Numbered from the stretch's first letter, positions 15,817-24,246 are shown. The stretch is 64,000 nucleotides of DNA from Aphanothece sacrum FPU1 (GCF_003864295.1 NZ_BDQK01000013.1:868001-932000); one strand, 5' to 3'. Program-made: numbers and translations. The notes: generated by a model not told the origin, from the letters alone.

Positions 15817-16800
15817 TTATCCTAATCCTAACTCTCTTTTAAGAAGATTAATGGATTTCTCACCAATATAATTTTCAGAACAAATAATATCAGGAGGACG
15901 AATTAAATCATCTCTTACTGTTATAATAGCTTGTTTAACAATCGGATAACTCGCCGGATCTGTCATAATAGTTTGAGCAGAACGAACTAATCCTAAAACT
16001 TTAGTGCGATCGCTTGCTTGGGCCAAAATTAATAATAAATCATCTCCTCGTAAACTATGAATTAAAATTTCTGCTATGGTTAGAATACCAGGACTTAAAC
16101 TAACAATGCCTAAACGAGTATCTGAGGGCAATTTTTTAATTAAGGCTAATTCTTGACTATAATCATAGATATCTACAGGAATAACACGAGTAGAATAAGG
16201 GGCAGCAATAGACTCAACTTCAGCGATAAAATAGCGACTGCTAACAACTGTTCCTGAGTTTGTTTGAGAAAGAACTTGAGCTAATTCTTCCATAGGAACT
16301 AATTGTACAGGAATGGCTAAAGCTTTTTCTAATTCTTGTAAAATTAATTCACCTGCCCCTAAATCTTGAATTGGTACTGTTACTAATACTTGTGCGCTAG
16401 ACCGTAATCGCCAATCAATTGCAGTTAGTAATAACTCTTTAATTTGAGATAGAGTTAAACCTTGTTTTAATAATTCATCAAAGCTTTTGTGAATAACAGA
16501 ACTCGCATCAGGATATTGAGTAAATAAAGGAGAATCTAATAGATTTCCTGTTTCATATTTTTGCGCTTTAACATAAATTCCTGAACCGGCCATTGATTCT
16601 ACCAGCCCCGATTCTTCTAATTGTTGATAGACTTTACTAATAGTATTGCGGTGTAATCCCGTAATAGTGGCTAATTGACGGGTACTAGGTAAGCGATGGC
16701 CAGGGGGATATTGACGAGAAGCGATCGCAAACCGAATTTGGTCAAATAATTGTTTAGAAGCAGGAATATCGCTGTCAGGCTGAATTTGAAATTGAATCAT
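15817..16800 (-). CDS. GntR-family transcriptional regulator
   Basis: A 327-aa regulator. The N-terminal winged helix is the GntR type: IPASKQLFDQIRFAIASRQYPPGHRLPSTRQLATITGLHR, then NTISKVYQQLEESGLVESMAGSGIYV (about 13-78). The remaining 240 residues are not an aminotransferase (MocR) nor an obvious FadR or UTRA domain. They contain Rossmann-like strands (VLVTVPIQDL, GTVVSSRYFIAEVES, TRLGIVSLSPGILTIAEIL), so a ligand-binding domain of a cyanobacterial subtype is likely. The ligand is unknown. The stop lies 5 bp from the convergent PAP2 gene. A minus-strand PRC-barrel gene ends about 95 bp upstream of this start. Confidence 0.85.
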   Translation of the reverse strand: MIQFQIQPDSDIPASKQLFDQIRFAIASRQYPPGHRLPSTRQLATITGLHRNTISKVYQQLEESGLVESMAGSGIYVKAQKYETGNLLDSPLFTQYPDASSVIHKSFDELLKQGLTLSQIKELLLTAIDWRLRSSAQVLVTVPIQDLGAGELILQELEKALAIPVQLVPMEELAQVLSQTNSGTVVSSRYFIAEVESIAAPYSTRVIPVDIYDYSQELALIKKLPSDTRLGIVSLSPGILTIAEILIHSLRGDDLLLILAQASDRTKVLGLVRSAQTIMTDPASYPIVKQAIITVRDDLIRPPDIICSENYIGEKSINLLKRELGLG

Positions 16801-16843
16801 GGCAAAAGTCAGGAAACAAGGAAGAAAAAGGGCTATAACTACT

Positions 16844-16879
16844 AATTGTAGGGGTCAACGACCGTTGATCCCTACAATT
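16844..16879. repeat. Palindromic repeat of the GTAGGGGTCAACGGCCGTTGAC family
   Basis: A 36-bp near-perfect palindrome beginning AATTGTAGGGGTCAACG and ending CCGTTGATCCCTACAATT, between the GntR and PRC-barrel genes. The same core recurs at 49390-49417 and, split by an insertion, at 42472-42707. It may serve as a bidirectional terminator-like hairpin. Confidence 0.8.
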
Positions 16880-16895
16880 ATTAATAAACCCGACA

Positions 16896-17846
16896 TTATG
16901 CTTCTTCTTCGTAATATTCCCGTTCTTTTTGTTTTTGAGGGATATTAACGCGAGGGGGATTATAAGGTTCAGGTTCAAGATCATCATCCCAAACATCTCC
17001 CTCTACCTCATCGTATTCGTACTCTTTTTCCCGACGGGGAGGTTGATAAGAAAGGGGTTTTTCCCGACGAACTTCTCCCCAGTTATCTTCTTCTGACTCT
17101 TGATCATACTCTTGATAAGCTTCTGCTTGTCGTCGAGGGGCCGGTGTAGAGATGGGTTGTTCCCAGGTATCTTCATCCCACCGTTCCTCAACCACTGGTT
17201 TACGAACTTGAACAGGAGTACGAACAGGAATACCTGTTCCCAGTTGATTTTCAGGTTTGGCCGTTGGGGGAGAATACAGGTCTTCTTCTTCTTTTTCCCA
17301 AGGAGGACGACCAATACCCAAGCGTTCTAGAACACCGACAGTTAACTGATTGAGTCTTTCTTCGGCCCCTTCAAAAACGATCAAACGGTTTGGCCCACTA
17401 CTGACAACTTCCTCCATAGAAATTTCGTAGGTACTTAGGACTTGATCTGGAATTTGAGGAAAACCCAAAGAAGCGATAATAATTGAGGAAACTTTACCTG
17501 TTTGTAAATCAAACTGAAAGTCCCGAACCCGTCCTAAAGGTTCTCCCACTTCAGTAATGACCTCACAGTTAATAATGGGGGTATAAGCATCAATATCAAC
17601 AGTTTCAATCGCGTCTTCATTATCAACTAGGATCACATCCCCAATTTGACGAATACTTGAAATATACATATATTGGGGCATTCCCGACAAGGAAAGCATA
17701 TTATCTCGTAGGCCTAACGCGACAACTTCTCGTTGATCGATATCGACTAAGATTTCTTTGACAACCCCTAACTTTTTACCTTGATCACGGGTGATCACTT
17801 GTGTATTAATAAATTCGTTGCGTAATCGGATGTTATCTGTGGTCAT
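16896..17846 (-). CDS. PRC-barrel domain protein with acidic low-complexity tail
   Basis: A 316-aa protein. Two PRC-barrel segments are visible: INTQVITRDQGKKLGVVKEILVDIDQREVVALGL (about 13-46) and CEVITEVGEPLGRVRDFQFDLQTGKVSSIIIASLG (about 94-128). After about residue 185 the sequence becomes a proline/acidic/aromatic low-complexity tail with repeated RREK, YEYDE and DDDLEPEPYNPP patterns, likely disordered. PRC barrels are found in the photosynthetic reaction-centre H subunit and in RimM. Cyanobacterial tandem-PRC proteins like this are of unknown function. The low-complexity tail generates several spurious ORFs on both strands. Confidence 0.8.
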   Translation of the reverse strand: MTTDNIRLRNEFINTQVITRDQGKKLGVVKEILVDIDQREVVALGLRDNMLSLSGMPQYMYISSIRQIGDVILVDNEDAIETVDIDAYTPIINCEVITEVGEPLGRVRDFQFDLQTGKVSSIIIASLGFPQIPDQVLSTYEISMEEVVSSGPNRLIVFEGAEERLNQLTVGVLERLGIGRPPWEKEEEDLYSPPTAKPENQLGTGIPVRTPVQVRKPVVEERWDEDTWEQPISTPAPRRQAEAYQEYDQESEEDNWGEVRREKPLSYQPPRREKEYEYDEVEGDVWDDDLEPEPYNPPRVNIPQKQKEREYYEEEA

Positions 17847-18153
17847 TGTGTCTTAAGTTGAAGTTTTAGCTTCAATAGTAATAATAAACTCAAATAAGGT
17901 TTTGACGTTTAGGTCTTGGTTGATTGATAATAGCTTAAGGTGTCACCAACGAATTGACAATGGAGAATTAAGATAACTGTTCATTGTCGATTGTTGAACG
18001 GCGTTTGTCTGTGTCCAGGGCTAGATTTTAAATTTCCTAGCTTTTCACTACACGAAGGACTTATCCTATATTTTAACAAAAATGTCGGGAGAAGTCCCCA
18101 CCTAAAAATACTATAAAAAGATCCACTAAACTGCGGACTCGAAGAGGAGAGTC
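17847..18153. other. Intergenic stretch with no recognised gene
   Basis: AT-rich sequence upstream of the PRC-barrel gene (its promoter should lie here), followed by sequence leading into the tnpB relic. An inverted pair, GACAATGGAGAATTAAG and ATTGTCGATTG-like segments, is visible near 17957-18000. No ORF with coding character was found. Confidence 0.5.
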
Positions 18154-18261
18154 CATCACTGCCATGAATGTGGTTTTAAATGTGATAGAGACGTAGCTGC
18201 TTCTATGGTAATAAGAGATAGAGGTTTAAATCTTATTGCGGCTGGTACGTCCGTGATTTAA
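18154..18261 (+). pseudogene. Relic of a TnpB (IS605 OrfB) C-terminus with zinc finger
   Basis: A 35-codon frame: HHCHECGFKCDRDVAASMVI, then RDRGLNLIAAGTSVI, then stop. It corresponds to the second CxxC of the TnpB zinc finger plus the RuvC-III Asp region (CDRDVAAS). The preceding bases (CTGCGGACTCGAAG) keep the first knuckle in another frame, so a frameshift plus 5' loss is evident. Unlike the full-length tnpB at 5727-6971, this lineage has the zinc finger, so the two come from different element types. Confidence 0.85.
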
Positions 18262-18352
18262 AATGCTTTTGGAGGCGTTCTGACGGGGGAGAAATCCTAG
18301 TTAAGAGCCTGTGAAGAAAGAATCCACTCGGCTTTAGCCAATGGAGGTTCAA
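18262..18352 (+). mobile_element. Right end of a relic IS200/IS605-type element (omegaRNA region)
   Basis: Sequence downstream of the relic tnpB frame has the typical right-end layout: GGCGTTCTGACGGGGGAG, then AAGAATCCACTCGGCTTTAGC with a short stem and a TTCAAC end. In intact elements this segment specifies the 3' part of the guide RNA. The element's end abuts the ATG of the cupin gene at 18354. Confidence 0.6.
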
Positions 18353-18353
18353 C

Positions 18354-18812
18354 ATGAGTGCTAATTCTAAACTATCGAGTGATCACTGTATGATTCCGGT
18401 GATTAAATCTCCTGAAGATTACCAAGTGTTTCGCATTACTCCCCAAGATACGAACCGTTTGGCTATTGTTTTTGATTCTAGCTTAGCGGAGGATTCTTTG
18501 ACCGTCTGTGTAGAAATTTTTGATCCTGGAGGAAGAACTCCTACTCATCGTCATAATTTTGCGGTGGAAATGTTTTTTATTCTTAAAGGAGAGGGTTTAG
18601 CTATTTGTGATGGAAAAGATATTCCTCTTCATGCAGGAGATAGTCTTTTAGTTCGTCCGACGGGAATTCATGAAATTAGAAATATCGGTAATTCTCGTTT
18701 ATATGCTTTATGTTTTATGGTTCCTAATGAGGATTTTTCGGAATTAATTCGTAGTGGGGTTGCTGAAAGATTAGATGAGGAAGATTTAAAGGTATTACGA
18801 AGTACATTTTGA
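18354..18812 (+). CDS. Cupin-domain protein
   Basis: A 152-aa single-domain cupin. Motif 1 is GGRTPTHRHNFAVEMFFILKGEG (about 60-82), with the His-x-His and Glu metal ligands. Motif 2 is HAGDSLLVRPTGIHEIRN (about 95-112), with the last His. Both motifs are intact, so a metal-binding active site is likely. The substrate is unknown; family members act as dioxygenases, isomerases or sensors. The start codon directly follows an IS605-type right end. Its Shine-Dalgarno (GGAGG, about 9 nt upstream) lies within that relic, so expression may depend on the element. Confidence 0.8.
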   Translation: MSANSKLSSDHCMIPVIKSPEDYQVFRITPQDTNRLAIVFDSSLAEDSLTVCVEIFDPGGRTPTHRHNFAVEMFFILKGEGLAICDGKDIPLHAGDSLLVRPTGIHEIRNIGNSRLYALCFMVPNEDFSELIRSGVAERLDEEDLKVLRSTF

Positions 18813-18901
18813 ATTAATACTAAGCTAATATAACCGTCCTAAGTCATTTGCCAGGAATAAGACCGCTATAGATTTAAGAATAACAATTACCATTATACAC
18901 A

Positions 18902-19216
18902 ATGACTGAATATCCATCTAGCCCAGAAAAATCTCTGATTCCCCCTCGTATTCCTATTGCCTTTCGTCGTTTAGGGTGGTTTGCCTTTTTGCTGCAAATC
19001 GTGTTAGCTTTTATCCCTATTTGTGTTTTATTTTTTGCCTTGTTTGTTCTCAAAACTTCTCCCGACGGGACAGGAACTTTAATTGAGGTAATTTTAGCTT
19101 ACGGATGTTTGTTATTTTTGCCCTTTTCTATTTTCTGGAGTTTTCGTTATCAAAAAATAGGAGAACAATTAGAGTCTTCTACTCGATTTCCTTTGAGGAA
19201 TAATACGGGTAAGTAA
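18902..19216 (+). CDS. Short DUF3611-like membrane protein (probably truncated)
   Basis: A 104-aa protein with two transmembrane segments (FAFLLQIVLAFIPICVLFFALFVL, about 25-48, and VILAYGCLLFLPFSIFWSF, about 63-81). The opening PPRIPIAFRRLGWFAFLLQIVLA resembles cyanobacterial/plastid DUF3611 proteins, which usually run to about 180-200 residues. Here the frame stops after the second helix and the sequence beyond 19216 shows no continuation, so the gene may be 3'-truncated or a short variant. Function unknown. Confidence 0.55.
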   Translation: MTEYPSSPEKSLIPPRIPIAFRRLGWFAFLLQIVLAFIPICVLFFALFVLKTSPDGTGTLIEVILAYGCLLFLPFSIFWSFRYQKIGEQLESSTRFPLRNNTGK

Positions 19217-19306
19217 TTGCTATATCCTGTAAATTTATTTTATTTTGTTCTTATTTCATAAGGTTCAATGCTGATATAATCATTACTCACTTTAATACTA
19301 TCCTAA

Positions 19307-19867
19307 TTATTTTTCAGTAAGCCATTTCCATAAAGATGTTAACTCATTTTCATTCAAAGAAATTGATCCATCTTCCATTTCATTATCCATATCGGAACCC
19401 CAAACTTTTATATAATCTATGGAATTTTTACAAACATAAATAGTGAGTTTTTTTTCTTTATGCCACCATTCTAAGACAATTTCATTATCTATACTAATAT
19501 TACCTAAAGGTTGATTCCACCACAAATTATTTTTAGTAGCAATTAAACTTAGACACTTAATTAATTCATAGGTCTTGCTAATAATTTTGGAGTTAATACA
19601 TTCTAATTCAAAACTACTTTTATTGAAAAGAGATTTGATTTTTGAATAAAATGATAACTCTTTTGCATATTCCGATAAAGCTTCTATTTCACTAATTTAC
19701 TGGTTATCTGTTCCTTTTTCAAACAAGTCTTTTAAAACCTCTGGTAGTCTATCAATTAAGGCAAAATTTAAAATAATGCTTCCTCCTTCATCATACAAAA
19801 CAACAGCATTTGTATAAGTTAAATTTTGATTTTCATGGCCAACAATTTTGATCGGTATATCGGTCAT
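19307..19867 (-). pseudogene. Hypothetical gene interrupted by an in-frame TAA
   Basis: One continuous frame of 187 codons runs from an ATG with a strong Shine-Dalgarno (GGAGGACTAATG) at 19867 to the stop at 19307. It is broken only by TAA at 19697-19699. Before the stop: MTDIPIKIVGHENQNLTYTN, then an acidic region to GTDNQ. After it: ISEIEALSEYAKELSFYSKI, continuing to a C-terminus ending ELTSLWKWLTEK. Both halves have coding character, so a single nonsense mutation is the simplest reading. Alternatives are two separate small genes or translation of the first 56 aa alone. The family is not recognised. Confidence 0.7.
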
Positions 19868-19987
19868 TAGTCCTCCTAAGTTATAAATAATGTCTTTTCA
19901 GTCGCATTATATCACAAATTTAGACAAAAGAAGTAAAATAAATAAAAGCAAATCTCGCTATTACTGTTAATAATGATCCTACAATAC

Positions 19988-20374
19988 TTACCATTCTACT
20001 TTGATAGGATAGTTACCAAATTTAGAATCTTTACTGAGTAAAGTGGCATTTTCTAACATTGCTTGAACAATTAATAAATGATCAAAGGGATCTTTATGAT
20101 AAACATTTAAAGTCTCTAATTGTAAAATATGCTCTAGATTTATAGGTAATAGTTGGATATTATTAGTTATTTTCTGATGTTTTATAATAGCTGATAAAGA
20201 ATTATTTAATGTTAATTTTCCAAGTTTAGATTTAATTTCTATTTCCCAAATACTGACAAGACTAAGTAAAATGATATTGTTACGATCACCACATAAATCT
20301 AATATTTTTTTAGAGAGTTTAGAAGAGTCGCTATTCCACCAAATAAAAGTATGAGTATCCAGGAGTAATTTCAT
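19988..20374 (-). CDS. VapC-type PIN-domain toxin
   Basis: Start set at ATG 20374 (MKLLLDTHTFIWW), which overlaps the antitoxin stop by 4 bp (ATGA); the upstream MVRRR extension is rejected. The product is 128 aa. PIN landmarks are LLLDTHTFIWW (first Asp at residue 6), SLVSIWEIEIKSKLGKL (Glu), YHKDPFDHLLIVQAM (the DPFDR-like acidic motif) and LSKDSKFGNYPIKVEW (last Asp). All ligands look present. PIN toxins of this subgroup are site-specific ribonucleases paired with Phd-like antitoxins, as here. Confidence 0.88.
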   Translation of the reverse strand: MKLLLDTHTFIWWNSDSSKLSKKILDLCGDRNNIILLSLVSIWEIEIKSKLGKLTLNNSLSAIIKHQKITNNIQLLPINLEHILQLETLNVYHKDPFDHLLIVQAMLENATLLSKDSKFGNYPIKVEW

Positions 20375-20604
20375 TCTTCTCCTAACCAAAACTCATCAGA
20401 TAATGATTCATCAAAATCTTCACTAATTATGATTGAATGGGGATATAAATCAGGAGTTCTTGAACCTGAATCATTAATACTTGTTAAACGTGCTACAGGT
20501 ATATGACCATCAGTTATGACAATTTCTTCATTTTCCTGTAGTAAAGATATTAATTCTGGTAATTTTATCTGGTTTTGTCTAATCTCAATAATTTTGGTTA
20601 ACAT
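20371..20604 (-). CDS. Phd/VapB-like antitoxin
   Basis: A 77-aa protein starting MLTKIIEIRQNQIKLPELIS, then LLQENEEIVITDGHIPVARLT. This is the beta-hairpin N-terminal domain of Phd/YefM-type antitoxins, normally DNA-binding. The C-terminal part (DESLSDEFWLGEE) is acidic and probably the toxin-neutralising arm. It overlaps the PIN-toxin start by 4 bp and precedes it, the standard order. It likely autoregulates the operon with the toxin. Confidence 0.85.
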   Translation of the reverse strand: MLTKIIEIRQNQIKLPELISLLQENEEIVITDGHIPVARLTSINDSGSRTPDLYPHSIIISEDFDESLSDEFWLGEE

Positions 20605-20642
20605 TAAATTTATTCCATCGTTACATTAATTTTATCATATCT

Positions 20643-20846
20643 TCAAGATATAGCACTAAAATTAGCAAAAGCAGATAAAGCTGCTATTGTTGTAATTCCC
20701 GTAATAAATACTAAAACCTGATCTAGTTCTGAAATCTGTTCATCTTGTCCCACAAAATATAGTAAAATAATCGTAATTCCCGTTAAAAATAATCCGACAA
20801 TTAAACTGCGATATTTTACGACATCAAAATCATTATTCTTCCTCAT
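20643..20846 (-). CDS. Small two-helix membrane protein, function unknown
   Basis: A 67-aa protein with two transmembrane helices (SLIVGLFLTGITIILLYFVG, about 14-33, and LDQVLVFITGITTIAALSAFANF, about 41-63) and a charged N-terminus (MRKNNDFDVVKYR). It overlaps the 3' end of the upstream 135-aa gene by 14 bp, so the two are translationally coupled. No family is recognised. Confidence 0.55.
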   Translation of the reverse strand: MRKNNDFDVVKYRSLIVGLFLTGITIILLYFVGQDEQISELDQVLVFITGITTIAALSAFANFSAIS

Positions 20847-21240
20847 TGTCTTCTTTCTTTCTTTGTTGGGGGATAATATTTTTTACATAGTCTAGTGCAA
20901 GTTCATAAAATCCTGTACCAAGAATAAAAAGTCCTGGTAAAGTTAATCCCTTAAAAATCAATCCTAGTCCAATTATAATAGCTATACCAGATAATGAAGT
21001 CTTACGAATAATCTGCATTATTTCAATTGAACGCTGATGTTTACCATTTTTGATATATTCATCCTGTTTAATAATGTCTCCTCGTACCTGTGTCCATAGT
21101 TTAATATCTTCCGGTGACTTTGCTTGTGTTAACCTGTCTTCAATTCTTTGTAATGGTTTAAACTGCGGTGAAGAAGTATCAGAAAAAGATGGTAATTCTG
21201 AAGATGATGGTTGATCAAGTTCTCCTTTTTTTTCTGACAT
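20833..21240 (-). CDS. Small membrane protein with long soluble N-terminus, function unknown
   Basis: A 135-aa protein. The first 85 residues are soluble and charged (FKPLQRIEDRLTQAKSPEDI, KLWTQVRGDIIKQDEYIKNG, KHQRSIEIMQIIRKT). Two close transmembrane helices follow (SGIAIIIGLGLIFKGLTL; PGLFILGTGFYELAL), and a charged tail ends in KKEDNEEE. The KHQRSIEIMQ stretch before a hydrophobic hairpin resembles DUF2335-like membrane proteins, but the match is weak. It overlaps the downstream 67-aa membrane gene by 14 bp, pointing to a two-component membrane unit. Confidence 0.55.
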   Translation of the reverse strand: MSEKKGELDQPSSSELPSFSDTSSPQFKPLQRIEDRLTQAKSPEDIKLWTQVRGDIIKQDEYIKNGKHQRSIEIMQIIRKTSLSGIAIIIGLGLIFKGLTLPGLFILGTGFYELALDYVKNIIPQQRKKEDNEEE

Positions 21241-21274
21241 ACTTAACTGTATAATAAGCTAAACTATTCAAAAT

Positions 21275-21496
21275 GGTGGGTTACGACACGGATAAAATTT
21301 TATTAGTTTTTCCTCAAAATAATTGCCGCTTCTAACCCAGTTTACTAGACTGACACATCTAATTTATTGTATTAGTATTTGGGTTTGTTGGGTTTCGTTC
21401 CTCAACCCAACCTACAATATTTAAAATGGTGGGTTACGACGCGGATAAAAAATTATTAGTTTTTCCTCAAAATTATGGCCGCGTCTAACCCACCCT
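21275..21496. repeat. Cluster of interspersed palindromic repeats (two families)
   Basis: Two copies of a roughly 68-bp palindrome, GGTGGGTTACGACGCGG...CCGCGTCTAACCCACC (21275-21340, diverged; 21428-21496), flank one TGTTGGGTTTCGTTCCTCAA-type palindrome (21386-21416). A related copy of the first family is at 32720-32783, and a half-copy near 12498. This fills the gap upstream of the two membrane genes and downstream of flv3. No ORF was found. Confidence 0.85.
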
Positions 21497-21531
21497 ATAT
21501 CTAGACAAACAATAAGTAATCAATACTTATT

Positions 21532-23259
21532 TTAATAGTAATTGCCTACTTTGCGGTGATGAACTGCTGTTAAACCATCTGTATTTGAGACTCTTCCATT
21601 GGTTACTTTACTATAAACAACCCAATGATCACTACACTCCATACGACTTACAACTTCACATTCTAAATATGCTAAAGCATCTACTAAAATCGGTGATCCA
21701 TTATTAGCAGTTTGGGTATTTACTCCCTCAAAACGATCTGCACCAGGGGGAAACCGTTTCAGAAAATGCTTCATTAATGGTTGATATTTTCCTTCTTCTA
21801 AAATGTTTAAAACAAAGCTATCTCCTACGTGCATTAATGATTCAATGGCCCGATCTTTTGCCACTGCAACCGTAAACCCCGGAGGATCAAAACTTGCTTG
21901 TGTTACCCAAGATGCTAACATCGCCCCCTTGATTTTTCCTTTGGTTGCTGTTAATATGTATAAACCGCCACTAATACGCCCAATAGCTTTGTCTAAGTCG
22001 CTATCTAAGGACTTCCGTTGTTTGACTTTGCGATCAAGGGTTAAACTCTGTCCTAAGTCGGTTCCTGCTTCTTCACACAGTTGATAGGTAGCTTCTGTGG
22101 GGGTATCTTTAACTCGTATCGCATTAAACCCTTGACTTAAACCTGCTTCCCGAAACTTCGTTAAAAGGGGATCAATAGGTTCGTCATTCCCCCCATAAGA
22201 CTCAAACATGCCAATATACTGCTTGTTTTTCGCAGCAGCGATAATGGTTCCCATATTACTTGTAGTTTCCTTGTCATGAGTCCCTTCTAAGGGAGGCATT
22301 CCGATGACAAGACCTGCAGAACGACTAATAACCTCATTGACATCTTGGGGATCAGCCGATTTTAGATCTACCATTTCCACGGCTACCCCCGCTTTGGTGA
22401 TACCTTTAGCAATGGCTTGGGAAAGACGATCACTGTATCCGTAGTCGGAGATATAAAACACGGCGACGCTTTTATCAGCTTTGCTTTGTTCTTCGCTCCA
22501 AGTGCGATAGCGTTCTACTAACTCATGAACATTATAGCGCAATAAAGGGCCATGGCCGTTAGCCACCATTGTAATTTCTCCTAATGTATCCATCCGTTTC
22601 ATTGCCGAGAGGACAGAACGAGCATTAGGACCCATTAAACATTCATAATAGAAATGGTAGTCTGGGGCGATCGCTTCTAAGTGTTCATCATAGAGACTAT
22701 CAGAACAATAGTGCATCCCAAAAACATCACAAGTAAAGAGAGTTTGAGTGCCTTGATCATAGGTTAAAATGGTGTCAGGCCAGTGTAAATTAGGCGCACT
22801 CACAAATTCTAAAACATGACCTTTTCCTAAGTCTAAAGACTCTCCACTTTTGACTAAAATTCGTCCAAAAGGTTGGTGTATAAAGTCTTCTAAAAATTGA
22901 ATGGCAACTTTTGATCCGACTACGGTAATATGGGGTGCGAGGGCTAATATATCTTTAGCTAAACCACTATGATCTGGTTCCGTATGACTAATAACAAGAT
23001 AGTCTATGGTTTTAGGATCAATTAATTCTGTTAAGGTATCTAAATAAAGTTGACGGAATTTTGCGTGAGAAGTGTCCACTAAAGCAATTTTATCTCCTCG
23101 GATGATATAAGAATTGTAAGTGGTTCCGTTTTGTAGTCCAAACTCGATATCAAAGCGATCTCTATCCCAGTCAAGGGAACGAATGGTAGTGGTATCTGCT
23201 GTAATATCTGCTGTTTGTATGGTTAAGCGTTTTTCTGTTTTAATGGGGGTTGCAACCAT
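21532..23259 (-). CDS. flv3: Flavodiiron protein Flv3 (A-type, with flavin reductase domain)
   Basis: A 575-aa protein with three modules: metallo-beta-lactamase-like diiron domain (about 1-250), flavodoxin domain (about 263-410; VAVFYISDYGYSDRLSQAIAKG) and C-terminal flavin reductase domain (about 425-575; GLYILTATKGKIKGAMLASWVTQASFDPPG). The diiron ligands look canonical: HTEPDHSG (about 90), the His in NLHWPD, Asp in TCDVFG and His in VANGHGP. In cyanobacteria Flv3 and Flv4 keep these ligands while Flv1 and Flv2 do not. The sequence resembles Flv3, which with Flv1 sends photosystem I electrons to O2 (Mehler-like reaction). The ATG has a good Shine-Dalgarno (GGAGAGGG). Flv1 is not in the window. 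Confidence 0.88.
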   Translation of the reverse strand: MVATPIKTEKRLTIQTADITADTTTIRSLDWDRDRFDIEFGLQNGTTYNSYIIRGDKIALVDTSHAKFRQLYLDTLTELIDPKTIDYLVISHTEPDHSGLAKDILALAPHITVVGSKVAIQFLEDFIHQPFGRILVKSGESLDLGKGHVLEFVSAPNLHWPDTILTYDQGTQTLFTCDVFGMHYCSDSLYDEHLEAIAPDYHFYYECLMGPNARSVLSAMKRMDTLGEITMVANGHGPLLRYNVHELVERYRTWSEEQSKADKSVAVFYISDYGYSDRLSQAIAKGITKAGVAVEMVDLKSADPQDVNEVISRSAGLVIGMPPLEGTHDKETTSNMGTIIAAAKNKQYIGMFESYGGNDEPIDPLLTKFREAGLSQGFNAIRVKDTPTEATYQLCEEAGTDLGQSLTLDRKVKQRKSLDSDLDKAIGRISGGLYILTATKGKIKGAMLASWVTQASFDPPGFTVAVAKDRAIESLMHVGDSFVLNILEEGKYQPLMKHFLKRFPPGADRFEGVNTQTANNGSPILVDALAYLECEVVSRMECSDHWVVYSKVTNGRVSNTDGLTAVHHRKVGNYY

Positions 23260-23392
23260 ATCCCTCTCCGTTGTTATATTTTCATTTTTTTATATTGTGA
23301 CACGCTTTATCCCTAATAGGGGTTTAAGATACTTATGGAAAGGGTAAGAATAGTTTAATTAATGATGAAAGTTGATCTAATAAGAATATGTT

Positions 23393-23737
23393 TTATAAGT
23401 CTTCATTAATAATTTGCTCTAAAATAATAACTAATGGTGGTAAATCTTCTGTAACTGTTTTCCACACAATATCTAAATCTACTTCATAATAATTGTGAAT
23501 TAAACGGTTTCTCATACTGATGACTTGTGGCCAAGGAATTTGGGTGATTTGTGCCTGTTTTTCTTTAGATACTCTGGAAGCAGCTTCACCAATGATTTCA
23601 ATTAAACGAACTAAAGACAAGACTAACATTCGTTCGATTTCTAAAGAATGTCTAGTTTTTTGATTGATAAAAAATAAGGCTTCTTCTGCGGCATCTTTCA
23701 TGTGAGATAACCGAGTATAATCATCAATTTTTGACAT
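23393..23737 (-). CDS. hepT: HepT-like HEPN ribonuclease (DUF86), toxin of a MNT/HEPN pair
   Basis: A 114-aa all-helical HEPN protein. The catalytic R-x4-H motif is MRNRLIHNYYEVD (about 84-96), followed by the Tyr that is AMPylated by MntA in studied pairs. The upstream LSLVRLIEIIGEAASRVS is typical of DUF86. HEPN toxins cut RNA, and MntA neutralises them by adding AMP to the tyrosine. It overlaps the mntA 3' end by 14 bp (coupled). All key residues are present, so the module is probably functional. Confidence 0.92.
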   Translation of the reverse strand: MSKIDDYTRLSHMKDAAEEALFFINQKTRHSLEIERMLVLSLVRLIEIIGEAASRVSKEKQAQITQIPWPQVISMRNRLIHNYYEVDLDIVWKTVTEDLPPLVIILEQIINEDL

Positions 23738-24044
23738 AAATAGTTAAAGCTTCTTGTTCAACTTTATCACGAAAATAACGACTTAATTCCGCAGGTGTTC
23801 GTAAATCTGCTTTCCTTTTAATGAGTTCAGATAATTCTAGTTCCATACCTGCTAAACGAATATAACCAGGGATTTTGTCTTTTGCAAAAATAACTAAAAA
23901 ATCGACATCGCTTTCTTGAGTAAAATCTTCTCTTAAGACTGAGCCAAATAATGATAATTTACAGATATGATGATGTTGACAAAATTCTTTTATTTTCTGT
24001 CTATCGATAAAAATTGGTAAGTTGACAATTGGTGAATTATTCAT
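23724..24044 (-). CDS. mntA: MntA-like minimal nucleotidyltransferase antitoxin
   Basis: A 106-aa MNT-family nucleotidyltransferase. The catalytic motif is LFGSVLREDFTQESDVDFLVIF: GSxxR then D-x-D in SDVDFLV (about 33-54). The third Asp lies in LIKRKADLRTPAEL (about 78-91). It modifies and silences the adjacent HEPN toxin. Gene order here is antitoxin first, with a 14-bp overlap into hepT. The flv3 gene lies 133 bp downstream of the pair and is unrelated. Confidence 0.92.
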   Translation of the reverse strand: MNNSPIVNLPIFIDRQKIKEFCQHHHICKLSLFGSVLREDFTQESDVDFLVIFAKDKIPGYIRLAGMELELSELIKRKADLRTPAELSRYFRDKVEQEALTIYVKN

Positions 24045-24246
24045 GACACAAATTTGGATTTTTACCTATTAATATTATATAGTATTTTAAAATGAGGTGT
24101 AAATGTGGAATGGGCATACTTCGTGCGATCGCGCTTCCCGGAACATCGCGGTTAGTGAGCGTACTCGAACTACGATAACCGCAGCATCTAAGTATATCTA
24201 TACCATTAGTCACAAATGATTTAAGACTGCTATAGAATAGATCTCA

